This document shows, piece after piece, positions 1-8,309 of a stretch of 64,000 nucleotides of DNA. The number at the start of each line of letters is the position of its first letter. The stretch's first letter is position 1. Under the pieces are notes generated by a model that saw only the letters and a list, made by a program, of their open reading frames with translations, was not told where the DNA came from and ran no database searches. The DNA is from an uncultured Selenomonadales bacterium (GTDB lineage Bacteria > Bacillota > Negativicutes > Selenomonadales > Selenomonadaceae). Where the stretch lies: the NCBI GenBank assembly GCA_946407095.1, contig CAMJMR010000004.1, positions 1 through 64,000 on the forward strand, in the 5' to 3' direction. Position numbers and translations under genes: made by a program.

Positions 1-37
1 CTTTGTTTTACTTGCTTCTGTCGTTATTCACTTTTAA

Positions 38-62
38 TTTACCAACAACCCCTAAAAGCGGC
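38..62. repeat. possible terminus of a dispersed structured repeat
   Basis: This short stretch at the window edge contains TTTACCAACAACCCC, which resembles the terminal TTACCAAC found at the ends of the repeat copies at 33928-34171, 35422-35671 and 48742-48962. The rest of that copy, if there is one, lies outside the window. It directly follows the stop codon of the first minus-strand gene. Confidence 0.35.
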
Positions 63-1304
63 TTACCAAAGCTGTGTCTTTATACCGTCAGCCGTTTCAA
101 TCTCAACGACCAGCGTGCGCTTCACCTTGGCGATAACCTTGCGACATTCGTCTTCGTCGTCCGCGGAAATCAAAATCATGCCGTATCTTTTGGTGCCGTC
201 CGTCAAGCGCGCGACTTTTTTCCCGACGTAACAATTTTCCATGTGAATTTTGTAAACGCCGGGAATTTTTTTCAGCGCGTCCAAGCCCGTGATACTCTTC
301 ACGACGCCGGCGGCGGGGAAGCCGAAATCAACATACGCCGAAACTTTGTTGTCCAACTTATTGGGCTCGACCTTGCGGACAATCCCTTCGACGACGTAAT
401 CAATCAAAGCCTCGTTGGTGCCGAAGCCCGTCGCCAAAGTCGTCAAGTCGGAGGATATGTAATTGCCGCCGCCGCGCGCCGCTATCTCGGTCAGATAAAC
501 TTTGTCCTCTGCCGTGTTGTAAATGTATTCGGCGTGAGTTATACCGAACGGCAACTTCATCGACGTGACAAGCTTTTCGTTTTCGGCAAGGAGCCTTTGC
601 CCTGCGCGGTCGGTCACGCGCTTAACCGAAGAAAACACACAGCTCGTTATGATATACATTCCGGGCAAAGCGAAATATCCGATTAAGCCCAAGTCTAAAT
701 TGTTATATTGATTATCCATCAAGTATCCGTTTACGCAATAAACGTTACCTTCAATGAAACGTTCCAGAATCACTTTGCCGCTCATGGAATAGGCTTTGGT
801 TGAGTTGAATTCGCGTTTCAAATCGTCGGCGGAATTTATGCGGCGCACGCCTCTGCTGCCGGAGCTGTCGGCGGGCTTGATTATCAGCGGGAAGCCCATC
901 CCTTCAGCAATGTCGACCGCCTCGGCAAGATTGAACGCTTGATTGAATTCGGGGACAGCTACGCTCGCCGCCTTTGCCGCCTTGCGCATCAAATATTTGT
1001 CGGTGAACTTGAGAGCCGTCTCGTAACCTATGCCGCGCAGATTCAGTTTTTCGGCAACGTAGGCTACCGTCGGGACGGACACGTCGGCTTGGTCAGTCAA
1101 TACGGCGTCGATTTTTTCAGCCGCCGCGATTTTCAAGACGGCCTCCTTATCGCGCACGTCGACGAAGAAAGCTTTGTCCGCCAACTTGAAGCCGGGATAA
1201 TCGCCGCGCGGGCTCACGACAAGCACTTCGTAACCTTTAGCCCGACAAATTTTCAGAAAGGGCATTTGACCAATCCCAGCACCCAAAAGCAAAAATTTTT
1301 TCAT
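63..1304 (-). CDS. ATP-grasp ligase, carbamoyl-phosphate-synthase-like (copy 1)
   Basis: The protein has 413 residues. It opens with a Rossmann-like pre-ATP-grasp domain (LLLGAGIGQMPFLKICRAKG), followed by a central ATP-grasp fold with a PLIIKPADSSGSRGV nucleotide-binding loop and a C-terminal metal/ATP half (YLTEIAARGGGNY). Such enzymes join a carboxylate to an amine or thiol through an acyl phosphate; the substrate cannot be read from sequence. It is a close paralogue of the protein at 2134-3387, with wbqC between them. The ATG follows a TGAGGTGATTTT ribosome site. A strong hairpin lies between wbqC and this last gene of the operon, so it may be expressed at a different level. A role in decorating a surface glycan is inferred from the neighbours. 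Confidence 0.8.
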   Translation of the reverse strand: MKKFLLLGAGIGQMPFLKICRAKGYEVLVVSPRGDYPGFKLADKAFFVDVRDKEAVLKIAAAEKIDAVLTDQADVSVPTVAYVAEKLNLRGIGYETALKFTDKYLMRKAAKAASVAVPEFNQAFNLAEAVDIAEGMGFPLIIKPADSSGSRGVRRINSADDLKREFNSTKAYSMSGKVILERFIEGNVYCVNGYLMDNQYNNLDLGLIGYFALPGMYIITSCVFSSVKRVTDRAGQRLLAENEKLVTSMKLPFGITHAEYIYNTAEDKVYLTEIAARGGGNYISSDLTTLATGFGTNEALIDYVVEGIVRKVEPNKLDNKVSAYVDFGFPAAGVVKSITGLDALKKIPGVYKIHMENCYVGKKVARLTDGTKRYGMILISADDEDECRKVIAKVKRTLVVEIETADGIKTQLW

Positions 1305-1340
1305 AAAATCACCTCAATGACTTGATATTTTTTGGCAATA

Positions 1341-1390
1341 CAAAAAGACGCGCCCTGTGACCCGTGACGGGTTTAAGTCGCGTCTTTTTG
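1341..1390. terminator. strong bidirectional hairpin terminator
   Basis: Twelve-base arms, CAAAAAGACGCG and CGCGTCTTTTTG, pair perfectly around a 26-base loop, and each transcript strand ends in a U-run. It lies 30 bases past the wbqC stop and 37 bases before the next start, so it probably attenuates transcription into the last ATP-grasp gene. Confidence 0.8.
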
Positions 1391-1420
1391 TATGCAAACA
1401 GCGTGCCGAGATTTTGGCGA

Positions 1421-2137
1421 TTATGAATCGTTGCGCCAACCCCAAATGTAATACGGAGCGTCGTCGCCGACATTAAAGAGCAAATCCAAGACAGAAACGT
1501 AATGGGTAACGAATCCGCTACTCCCCCCCCCGCCGCGTTGAGGATAAGCAGGGTAATTGGAATAGTCTTTCCACACGAGCCGAATGCCTGCCGCCGCGTA
1601 ATCTTCGGCAACAATGTAATCTTTCGCCGCAGAACCCGACAAATACAAATCAGCCTGCGCGGCTTTGACGAGGCTCAAAAGTTTCTCGTGCTTGACGCCG
1701 TGAGTCGGATAATCGCGGCTGTCGGTGAACTTCGTCGTGACGCCGAGGAAGTCGCGGGCAATGTGCTCAATCAAAAATCTGTTCAGCTCATAAAGATAAG
1801 TCCATGTCTTTTCCAAGTAGACGGACGCCAGAAAGTCTTCGTAACGTTTCCAGTGCGGTGCCTTGTGGTAAGCCATTTCCAAAGTCTTGAAGTGTTTGCG
1901 TTGCCACGAAGAATCTTTGATTTGCACGTCGACAATCGCACGATGAATCTTATTCATGCCAACGGGCACGGTCAACCAGACTTCGCCTTGCGGCGTAAGG
2001 ATTTTGTTTCGGTTGCGCCAATCGTTTTTGGTAAATTGAACTTCGTCGTAAAAAATGAACTCGTCGACGTCGTGAATGATGTCGAAGTAGCCTTTCCACG
2101 GAATGTAATTCGATTGGAGGACGGCAAGCTTTTTCAT
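1421..2137 (-). CDS. WbqC-family protein
   Basis: This 238-residue protein matches the WbqC-like family: the start (LQSNYIPWKGYFDII), the FYDEVQFTKNDWRNRN block and the end (SVLDLLFNVG) are characteristic. Family members occur in O-antigen, capsule and flagellin-glycan loci and are thought to act on amino sugars; their chemistry is poorly defined. The ATG overlaps the stop of the upstream ATP-grasp gene (ATGA), indicating translational coupling. Near residues 203-206 the coding strand has a run of nine G, giving four consecutive glycines (RGGGGSSG) where relatives, as I recall them, have a short loop. Loss or gain of one G would replace the last roughly 30 residues. Confidence 0.85.
   Translation of the reverse strand: MKKLAVLQSNYIPWKGYFDIIHDVDEFIFYDEVQFTKNDWRNRNKILTPQGEVWLTVPVGMNKIHRAIVDVQIKDSSWQRKHFKTLEMAYHKAPHWKRYEDFLASVYLEKTWTYLYELNRFLIEHIARDFLGVTTKFTDSRDYPTHGVKHEKLLSLVKAAQADLYLSGSAAKDYIVAEDYAAAGIRLVWKDYSNYPAYPQRGGGGSSGFVTHYVSVLDLLFNVGDDAPYYIWGWRNDS
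1523..1531. repeat. G9 homopolymer tract inside wbqC
   Basis: Nine consecutive C on the plus strand (G on the coding strand) lie within the wbqC reading frame. The gene is in frame at this length. A slipped frame stays open on the minus strand to about 1309, just before the next start codon. Such tracts are classic sites of slipped-strand phase variation in surface-carbohydrate genes; variation here is inference. Confidence 0.6.
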
Positions 2138-3387
2138 CGCAGGCTACCCCAAATTTGTTTCCGTATGCCGTCAGCGGTGTCAATCTCAACGACCAAAGTA
2201 TTCTTTACTGTGTTGATAACTTTGCGGCACTCGTCCTCAGTGTTTGCGGAAATTAAAATCATGCCGTATCTTTTGGAGCCGTCCGTCAGCTTGGCGACCT
2301 TCTGCCCGATACGGAAATCGTCCGCTTGAATTTTAAAAATGGCAGGCAAACTTTTCAGTTCGTCCAAGCCCGTAATGCTTTTCACGACGCCGTCAGCAGG
2401 GAAGCCGAAATCGACATAAGCCGCAACTTTGTCGTTCAACTTATCGGGCTCGACTCTGCGGACATTCCCGTTGACGATATAATCAACCAACGTCTCGTTG
2501 ACGTTGAAGCCCGAAGCCCTCGGCGTCAAGTCGGAGGATATGTAATTGCCGCCGCCGCGTGCCGCAATTTCGGCCAGATAAAATCTATCTTCTTCGCGGT
2601 TGTAAATGTATTCGGCGTGAGTTAATCCGAACGGCAATTTCATCGACTTAACAAGTTTATCATTTTCGGCAAGGAGCATTTGCCCTGCGCGGTCTGTCAC
2701 GCGCTTAACCGAAGAAAAGATTCGCATGGCGGGGATAAAGCGTCCGGGCAAGTCGAATTGCCCTGTTATGCCAAGAATCAAATTGTAATGTTCGTTTTCC
2801 ATGGCGTAACCGTCAACGCAATAAACGACGCCTTCAATGAAGCGTTCCAAAAGTATTCTGCCGCTCCGAGAACAAGCTTTAGTGGAATCGAATTCGCGTT
2901 TCAAATCGTCGGCGGAATTTATGCGGCGCACGCCTTTGCTGCCGGAACTGTCGGCGGGTTTAATCATCAAAGGATAGCCCATGCCTTCAGCAACCTCCGC
3001 CGCCTCATCAAGGTTGGTTGCAGGTTTAAAATCGGGGACACCTATGCCCGAAGCCTTTGCCGCCTTGCGCATCAAATATTTGTCGGTGAACTTAAGAGCC
3101 GTCTCATAACCTATGCCGCGCATCCCCAATTTCTCGGCGACGTAGGCAACGGTAACCGTGCCGATATCGTTTTGGTCAGTCAAGACGGCGTCGACTTTTT
3201 CTTCAACCGCAACCTTCAGTACAGCGTCTTTATCGCGGATGTCGACGAAACGAATCTTGTCGGCAAATTTAAAACCGGGATAATCGCCCGGTATGCTCAC
3301 GGTTATTACTTCATATCCTTTAGCGCGACAAATTTTCAGGAAAGGCACTTGCCCGACGCCCGCGCCGACAATCAAAACTTTTTTCAC
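2134..3387 (-). CDS. ATP-grasp ligase, carbamoyl-phosphate-synthase-like (copy 2)
   Basis: This 417-residue protein is a paralogue of the 63-1304 product. The opening (VLIVGAGVGQVPFLKICRAK), the ETALKFTDKYLMRKAAKAS segment, the ATP loop PLMIKPADSSGSKGV and the YLAEIAARGGGNY catalytic strand are nearly shared. The two differ most in the middle (residues about 185-215) and near the C-terminus, where acceptor specificity may lie. The stop overlaps the wbqC start, and the upstream radical-SAM gene ends six bases before this ATG, so all are co-transcribed. An amide- or peptide-forming step on a sugar amine is plausible but inferred. Confidence 0.82.
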   Translation of the reverse strand: MKKVLIVGAGVGQVPFLKICRAKGYEVITVSIPGDYPGFKFADKIRFVDIRDKDAVLKVAVEEKVDAVLTDQNDIGTVTVAYVAEKLGMRGIGYETALKFTDKYLMRKAAKASGIGVPDFKPATNLDEAAEVAEGMGYPLMIKPADSSGSKGVRRINSADDLKREFDSTKACSRSGRILLERFIEGVVYCVDGYAMENEHYNLILGITGQFDLPGRFIPAMRIFSSVKRVTDRAGQMLLAENDKLVKSMKLPFGLTHAEYIYNREEDRFYLAEIAARGGGNYISSDLTPRASGFNVNETLVDYIVNGNVRRVEPDKLNDKVAAYVDFGFPADGVVKSITGLDELKSLPAIFKIQADDFRIGQKVAKLTDGSKRYGMILISANTEDECRKVINTVKNTLVVEIDTADGIRKQIWGSLR

Positions 3388-3393
3388 TTGGCA

Positions 3394-4365
3394 TCATCCT
3401 TTGCTGCTGAAAGTTTTTCCTTTAGCAGCGTAGTTTTTATTTATGGGGTTGCCGCGTTCGTCGAAACGTTCTTCGCCGATAATCTGCCAATCGTTGCATT
3501 GTTGACAAATCGGCGGGAGCTTGTCCCATTCGTGCGAAAAGTGATACTTAACCATCTGCTCGTTGCGCCGCCGCCAAATATCTTGTATCGATTCGACATT
3601 TACATCGCCTCGAATTATGGAAAGGTCGGCGTCAATAGAACAATTGGCGACTTTGCCATTCCAAGTAATTGCCAACGTTCCCAAAGCCTTTCCGCAAATT
3701 ATACGGTCGGCATTTAAATCGAACGAAGCCTTATCGTTGGTGCCGCCCCAAGAAATCATTCGTCTGCGGGCAGTCCACGCGCCTTTGCTTTGCCAGTAGC
3801 TCATAATCTGCGAAACTTCATGCTTGTTTTCGGGCATCTCGATAACTTTAACGTCGATAATGGGCAAGACGTCGCCGCGTTGTTTTTTGCGCTCAAGGAG
3901 GTATTCAATGTTTTTGAAGAATTTATCGCGCTTGCCGCCGCGCCGAATTTTTTCGTAGACTTCCTTTGAAAAGCCGTCGCAGTCCAAGCTCAGATACTGT
4001 AAGCCGGAGTCCAAAAGCATTTCAGCCATTTCCTCATCAAGCAGAGATCCGTTGGTGTTAAGGTTCACGTTGGAGACGCCTTTTTTTATCGCGTAGTCAA
4101 TCATGTAGTAGAGCTTGTACTTTATCGTCAAAGGCTCGCCGTAGAAGTCCAGATAAATCCTGGTGTCGGGATTGACTTCAGCGATCTCGTCGATAATTTT
4201 CTTGTAAAGCCGAATGTCCATTATGCCCTTTTTTCGGGTCATTTTGTCGTGGGAACACATGATGCAGTTAAAATTGCAATGATTCGTCGGCTCAATGATA
4301 ACGATAAGCGGGAAGTCGTGCATTGAATATTTTTGTTCCAAAGCTTTAAGGTCTGTTTCGTACAC
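3394..4365 (-). CDS. radical SAM/SPASM enzyme
   Basis: The 323-residue protein carries the radical-SAM cluster motif CNFNCIMC (Cys30, Cys34, Cys37) after EPTNH, and a C-terminal SPASM-like region with CGKALGTLAITWNGKVANC and later CQQC. SPASM enzymes use extra iron-sulfur clusters and act on peptides or small molecules; members also occur in polysaccharide loci. The start is GTG behind AAGGAGG with eight bases of spacing. It lies 13 bases after the WecE-like aminotransferase gene in the same operon. The substrate is unknown; a sugar or aminoacyl intermediate of the operon is the obvious candidate. Confidence 0.85.
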   Translation of the reverse strand: MYETDLKALEQKYSMHDFPLIVIIEPTNHCNFNCIMCSHDKMTRKKGIMDIRLYKKIIDEIAEVNPDTRIYLDFYGEPLTIKYKLYYMIDYAIKKGVSNVNLNTNGSLLDEEMAEMLLDSGLQYLSLDCDGFSKEVYEKIRRGGKRDKFFKNIEYLLERKKQRGDVLPIIDVKVIEMPENKHEVSQIMSYWQSKGAWTARRRMISWGGTNDKASFDLNADRIICGKALGTLAITWNGKVANCSIDADLSIIRGDVNVESIQDIWRRRNEQMVKYHFSHEWDKLPPICQQCNDWQIIGEERFDERGNPINKNYAAKGKTFSSKG

Positions 4366-4378
4366 GACAGCTTCCTCC

Positions 4379-5515
4379 TTAAGTAAAAAATTTTTTCACG
4401 GTGGCAACAACCTGCGCGGCGTCCTGCGCAGTCAAACCGTAGTAGAGTGGCAGACGCGCAAGGCGTTCGCTTTCGCGGGTGGTGTAGCGGTCTTCGCCGT
4501 GGAAACGACAATACTTTTTCCCAGCGGGCGCAGAGTGCAACGGGACATAGTGGAAAACGCAGCTTATGCCGTTGGCGCGCATGTGAGCGATAAATTTTGT
4601 GCGATCGTCCAAGTCTTTCAGCTTGAGCCAAAACATGTGCCCGTTATGTTGACATTCTTGACATTCGGGCGGGACGGTCGGCAATTCAATTTTTCCTGCG
4701 TCCGCCAACGGCTTAAGTTCGTCGTAGTAGAACTGCCACGTCGCCAAACGGTTTTGGTTAATTTCATCGGCGCGTTGCAGTTGCGCCCAAAGATAGGCGG
4801 CATTTATCTCGCTCGGCAAGTAGCTGTCGCCGACGTCAACCCAAGTGTACTTGTCGATTTGCCCGCGGAAAAATTTTGAGCGATTGGTGCCCTTCTCGCG
4901 CAAAATCTCCGCCCGCTCGTTGAAGGCAGAATCTTTTATGACAAGCGCGCCGCCTTCGCCCATGGAATAATTTTTCGTCTCGTGGAAAGAGTAGCAGCCG
5001 AAGTCGCCGATTGTGCCCAAGGCTTGACCCTTGTACGTGCTCATAACGCCCTGCGCGGCGTCTTCGATAATTTTAAGGTTGTGCCGCTTTGCAATGGCGA
5101 TAACGGCATCCATGTCGCAAGCAAAGCCCGCATAGTGGACGACGGCAATGGCTTTTGTGCGTTCGGTTATCGCCGCCTCGATTTTGGTTTCGTCGATGTT
5201 CATGGTGTCGGGGCGAATGTCGACGAAAACGGGCACGCCTCCTCCGACAAGAATCGAAGTGGCGGTGCTGGAAAAAGTGTAGCTCGGCAAGATAACCTCA
5301 TCGCCCGCCTTAAACTTGCAAAGCAACATCGCCATATCCAAAGCACTCGTCCCGCTCGTCGTTAGCAAAACTTTTTGCGCGGCGAATCGACTTTCAAACC
5401 ACGCATTGCATTTTTTCGTAAAGGCACCGTCGCCGCTGATTTTATGATTCCTTATCGCCTGCTCGACGTATTTAAGCTCGTCGCCGACAAACGGCGCAAC
5501 ATTGAAGGGCATCAT
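4379..5515 (-). CDS. DegT/DnrJ/EryC1/StrS sugar aminotransferase, WecE-like
   Basis: This 378-residue PLP enzyme closely resembles dTDP-4-dehydro-6-deoxy-D-glucose 4-transaminase (RffA/WecE). The PLP lysine is Lys181 in SFHETKNYSMGEGG, with EDAAQG (residues about 151-156) as the cofactor-binding aspartate region and TTSGTSALD near the phosphate site. It would transfer an amino group from glutamate to a nucleotide-linked keto sugar in the cytoplasm, giving an amino-deoxy sugar. The sugar dehydratase that would supply the substrate is not in the window. It sits between a glycosyltransferase and a radical-SAM gene in one operon, supporting an amino-sugar-containing glycan. Confidence 0.88.
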   Translation of the reverse strand: MMPFNVAPFVGDELKYVEQAIRNHKISGDGAFTKKCNAWFESRFAAQKVLLTTSGTSALDMAMLLCKFKAGDEVILPSYTFSSTATSILVGGGVPVFVDIRPDTMNIDETKIEAAITERTKAIAVVHYAGFACDMDAVIAIAKRHNLKIIEDAAQGVMSTYKGQALGTIGDFGCYSFHETKNYSMGEGGALVIKDSAFNERAEILREKGTNRSKFFRGQIDKYTWVDVGDSYLPSEINAAYLWAQLQRADEINQNRLATWQFYYDELKPLADAGKIELPTVPPECQECQHNGHMFWLKLKDLDDRTKFIAHMRANGISCVFHYVPLHSAPAGKKYCRFHGEDRYTTRESERLARLPLYYGLTAQDAAQVVATVKKFFT

Positions 5516-5542
5516 AATTTTGGAGTCCTTTCCGAAAAATTT

Positions 5543-7096
5543 TCACACCGACACCGTCTGAAAGTTATAAACCACCTTGTTCGCCATATCGGGAACGATT
5601 TGCCGGATTTTTTCGTAAGCGGCTTGAGCCTGCGCGGGATAGTAGCAAAGAACTATGGCGTCGTAATTTTTGGCCTTCAGCCTGTTCAAGCCGACAACCG
5701 TATTGTCGAATTCCTCGTCGTGTTCGTCGACCGTGGCAACGACTTGACAGTAGGGCGCGGGCGTAAGCAGTTTTACGTAGTCGTGCCCCAATTCCCTTGA
5801 AGAATCCTTTTGGCTGTCGATTTGCTTGCGATAGTCCTTTGCAATATCCGTTTCGCCGAAAAGAATTATCTGTGAGCCGCGCGCTATAGAGCCGAAAGGA
5901 AAAATCGCCGTCCAATTCCTGATTCGTTCCTTGGAAAGTTTTTCCGTGAAATATTCTTTGACGGGCGCGGCATTCTTCACGATATCCCAAAATTTTTCAT
6001 AATAATTTTCGGCGGGCTCCAGTTTGGGCAAGCTGTATGTTTTGCCGTCATAAAGCTTTTTGACCAAAACATTTTCCAGAGCATCGGCGTATGAAAAAAC
6101 GGGCTTGCCTGACGTTTGCTCTTCTGTGTCATAGCCGAGGAGGCCGGGCGTTCGTTCGGGATTGACGGCATTGGCGACGATTGTCAGGACGCCTTCGTTA
6201 GCCGCAAACCGCGCAGATTGAGAAATGGCGCACACGACATCGACTTTTGAAAACAGAATGCGCGGCACGGGAACCATATCGCCCAGCGGAGTAACGATAA
6301 CATTGGGCAGATTGCCCAGCGTTTGGTCAAGCAAACTTTGTCTTAGGCTTGCATCACCAATCATAATGAAATTGATTTTTTTATCGGGATGCCGCCGCGC
6401 CAATTCGCCGACGCCTTTAATGACAAACGGGACGTATTCTTTTTCGGCTCGCCCGAAATGGCAGATATTCCAATCAAGCTTTTCGATTTTATCAATCGGA
6501 AAGTCAACGTCTTGAACGGCATCCATTTCGCGAGAAGTCCAAGGCTTCGCTATCAAATGAGTCGTGACGTTCTTATAGCCGTTAAACAATTTTTTTAAAG
6601 CTTTTTCGGAACCGACAAGCTCGTTGCGTTTCCACTTGAAATAGAAAAAATCCAGGTTGTCACCAAAAGATATTTTGGGGGCTCTTGGAATTGGGCGATA
6701 AAACTCGTTGGTACAGAAAAAAAAGTGACGTGCTCCGATTTTTGCGGCAAGAAGCTCAGCCCAATAAGCAAATGTGTCTGCATGAGACTCGATTATTATT
6801 TCGTGTTCATCACTGGGAAGCAAATTCAGCCGCGACAGCATATCGTTTAAACAAAATTCTTGTTCGTATCTTTTCATTTTGTACGGAGGATCAGAGAGAA
6901 ACCACATCCCTCCGCCCGAACGGATATATTGATTCAAAGACGGAATAATCGATTTCCCCTCACGAGAGCCTGCAAAAAAAACAAAAACTTGCCAATCGTG
7001 CTGTTGCAGGTAGGCAGCCTTGCCGGCAGTGTACATCGGCGTGCCGCCAATACCAACGCCATGTGTTACAAAAATGTAAATCTTCTGCTTTGCCAT
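5543..7096 (-). CDS. GT-B glycosyltransferase-like protein with a C-terminal Rossmann-like domain
   Basis: The ATG at 7096 follows AGGAGG by 11 bases and gives 517 residues (MAKQKIYIFVTHGVGIGGTP); the frame is open further upstream but into the neighbouring gene. The first 380 or so residues look like a GT-B glycosyltransferase (HGVGIGGTPMYT near the start, a central ICHFGRAEKEY block). The last 120 residues (GSIARGSQIILFGETDIAKD, then a DAIVLCYY strand) resemble the nucleotide-binding-like domain appended to some capsule enzymes. The donor sugar is unknown. It is spaced 27 bases before the WecE-like gene and 23 bases after the secreted paralogue gene. Confidence 0.65.
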   Translation of the reverse strand: MAKQKIYIFVTHGVGIGGTPMYTAGKAAYLQQHDWQVFVFFAGSREGKSIIPSLNQYIRSGGGMWFLSDPPYKMKRYEQEFCLNDMLSRLNLLPSDEHEIIIESHADTFAYWAELLAAKIGARHFFFCTNEFYRPIPRAPKISFGDNLDFFYFKWKRNELVGSEKALKKLFNGYKNVTTHLIAKPWTSREMDAVQDVDFPIDKIEKLDWNICHFGRAEKEYVPFVIKGVGELARRHPDKKINFIMIGDASLRQSLLDQTLGNLPNVIVTPLGDMVPVPRILFSKVDVVCAISQSARFAANEGVLTIVANAVNPERTPGLLGYDTEEQTSGKPVFSYADALENVLVKKLYDGKTYSLPKLEPAENYYEKFWDIVKNAAPVKEYFTEKLSKERIRNWTAIFPFGSIARGSQIILFGETDIAKDYRKQIDSQKDSSRELGHDYVKLLTPAPYCQVVATVDEHDEEFDNTVVGLNRLKAKNYDAIVLCYYPAQAQAAYEKIRQIVPDMANKVVYNFQTVSV

Positions 7097-7119
7097 TGTG
7101 TAACATTCCTCCTTTCGTA

Positions 7120-7698
7120 TTATGGCGTCGTCGCGGTCAGAATGTTCAAGTTGCCGTCCTCCGCGATTAAAAACCGCGTGCCGCCCGCAACAACCGTGCC
7201 CGAAGAATCTTCCGCCGTCAAGTCGTTCATGAGCGTTTGAGGATTGACTTCGGGCGCAATGCTCTTTACGAACGCCGTCAAAAGCCAAATCGTGAAAATC
7301 GATTCGTCGCTGTTTTCGGGCGTCGTATAGCACAGGCTCAAGCTTTTGAAGTTCCCGCCCGTCTCGCTCGCGCCGACCAGCGCAACCCGATAGTCGCCGA
7401 AAACGTTCGCGAAAGTGTCGCCGTTCTTGCCGCTGAAAATTTTGTAGTCCTTAATCAAGAACAGGTGCTCCATTGCCGAAATATCCTCCGAGCCCGTCGA
7501 CTCCTTAAGTATCGGCGTCATCAGCCCGTTGAATTTTTCCTTGAGCGTGTCGGCATTCAAGTTCAGCGTTGAGCTGCCTGTGATTTGCCCGACGTTCAAA
7601 AAAATTTCGTCCAGCTGTGCCTGCGTAAATTCCGCCGCCTCGACGTTTCCGACCGACAATGTCAGCGCGACCGTCAACGCCGCCAAAAATTTTTTCAC
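7120..7698 (-). CDS. exported protein of unknown function, paralogue 1 of 3
   Basis: The 192-residue product has a clear signal peptide (MKKFLAALTVALTLSVGNVEA, cut near residue 22) and no transmembrane segment after it. I do not recognise the family. It aligns along its length with the next two upstream genes: FTQAQLDEI at the mature start, a FLIKDYKIF block near the middle, then FVKSIAPEVNPQTL and a final strand pair (GGTRFLIAEDGNLNIL). One base separates it from paralogue 2, so they are translated together. The location in the cell envelope and the operon suggest a periplasmic partner of the glycan pathway; this is inference. Confidence 0.8.
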   Translation of the reverse strand: MKKFLAALTVALTLSVGNVEAAEFTQAQLDEIFLNVGQITGSSTLNLNADTLKEKFNGLMTPILKESTGSEDISAMEHLFLIKDYKIFSGKNGDTFANVFGDYRVALVGASETGGNFKSLSLCYTTPENSDESIFTIWLLTAFVKSIAPEVNPQTLMNDLTAEDSSGTVVAGGTRFLIAEDGNLNILTATTP

Positions 7699-7699
7699 G

Positions 7700-8308
7700 T
7701 CAATCAGCCGCCTTCACTGCCGACAACAAAATCAAATCGCCGTCCCGTGCCGCCGAAAACTTTATGCCGTTGCGAATCAGCGTGCCCGTTTGCTCCGCCG
7801 CCAATGCCTCCAACAAAGTTTGCGGGTTTTCTGCGGGCGCAACGACCTTAACGAACGAAAAAAGAATCACCGATGACAAAGTCTTTTCAGCGTTGGTTTC
7901 GGGGTTCGCATAGGCGCAAGTCGCCAACTTAAGGCTGTCGTTATCGTTGCCCGTCACGCCGAATATCGCCGCGTTGTTGCCGAAGACGTTCATGTAAAAT
8001 TTCCCCGCGTCCGCCTCGAAAACCTGAAAGTCTTGTATCAGAAAAATTTTTTCCATCATGGCGCGATCTTCGGCGTTGTCGAATTGAGTTTTGTCCAGAA
8101 TGGGTTTCACTTCGGCGTTGAAGCTCGTCTGCAACTGCGCGGGCGTCAAGTTCAACGTCAATTTGTTTTCGGGCGACGAGGCAGGGTTTTGGTTGACGGA
8201 AGCCATAATTTTATCAACTTGCTCTTGCGTGAAGCCCGCCGCCTCGACCAGGCCGCTCCAAGCGAAAAAAATTGCGACTATCGCCGCCGCCATAAAAATT
8301 CTTCTCAA
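7700..8308 (-). CDS. exported protein of unknown function, paralogue 2 of 3
   Basis: I start this gene at TTG 8308, seven bases after AAAGGA, giving a 202-residue protein with a good signal peptide (RRIFMAAAIVAIFFAWSGLVEA). An ATG three codons upstream lies directly on the ribosome site, and the frame is open to 8341. The mature part aligns with both neighbours (FTQEQVDKIM, FLIQDFQVF, FVKVVAPAENPQTLLE, NGIKFSAARDGDLIL). The start overlaps the stop of paralogue 3. No catalytic motif is visible. Duplication in place, with the two copies diverged to well under half identity, suggests an old expansion. Confidence 0.78.
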   Translation of the reverse strand: MRRIFMAAAIVAIFFAWSGLVEAAGFTQEQVDKIMASVNQNPASSPENKLTLNLTPAQLQTSFNAEVKPILDKTQFDNAEDRAMMEKIFLIQDFQVFEADAGKFYMNVFGNNAAIFGVTGNDNDSLKLATCAYANPETNAEKTLSSVILFSFVKVVAPAENPQTLLEALAAEQTGTLIRNGIKFSAARDGDLILLSAVKAAD

Positions 8309-8309
8309 A

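Noticed and set aside
3..686. Plus-strand frame at the left edge
   Set aside because: Antisense shadow of the ATP-grasp gene at 63-1304.
1309..1614. 100-codon minus-strand frame overlapping wbqC
   Set aside because: Alternative frame of wbqC running through the terminator; only of interest as the product of a slipped G tract.
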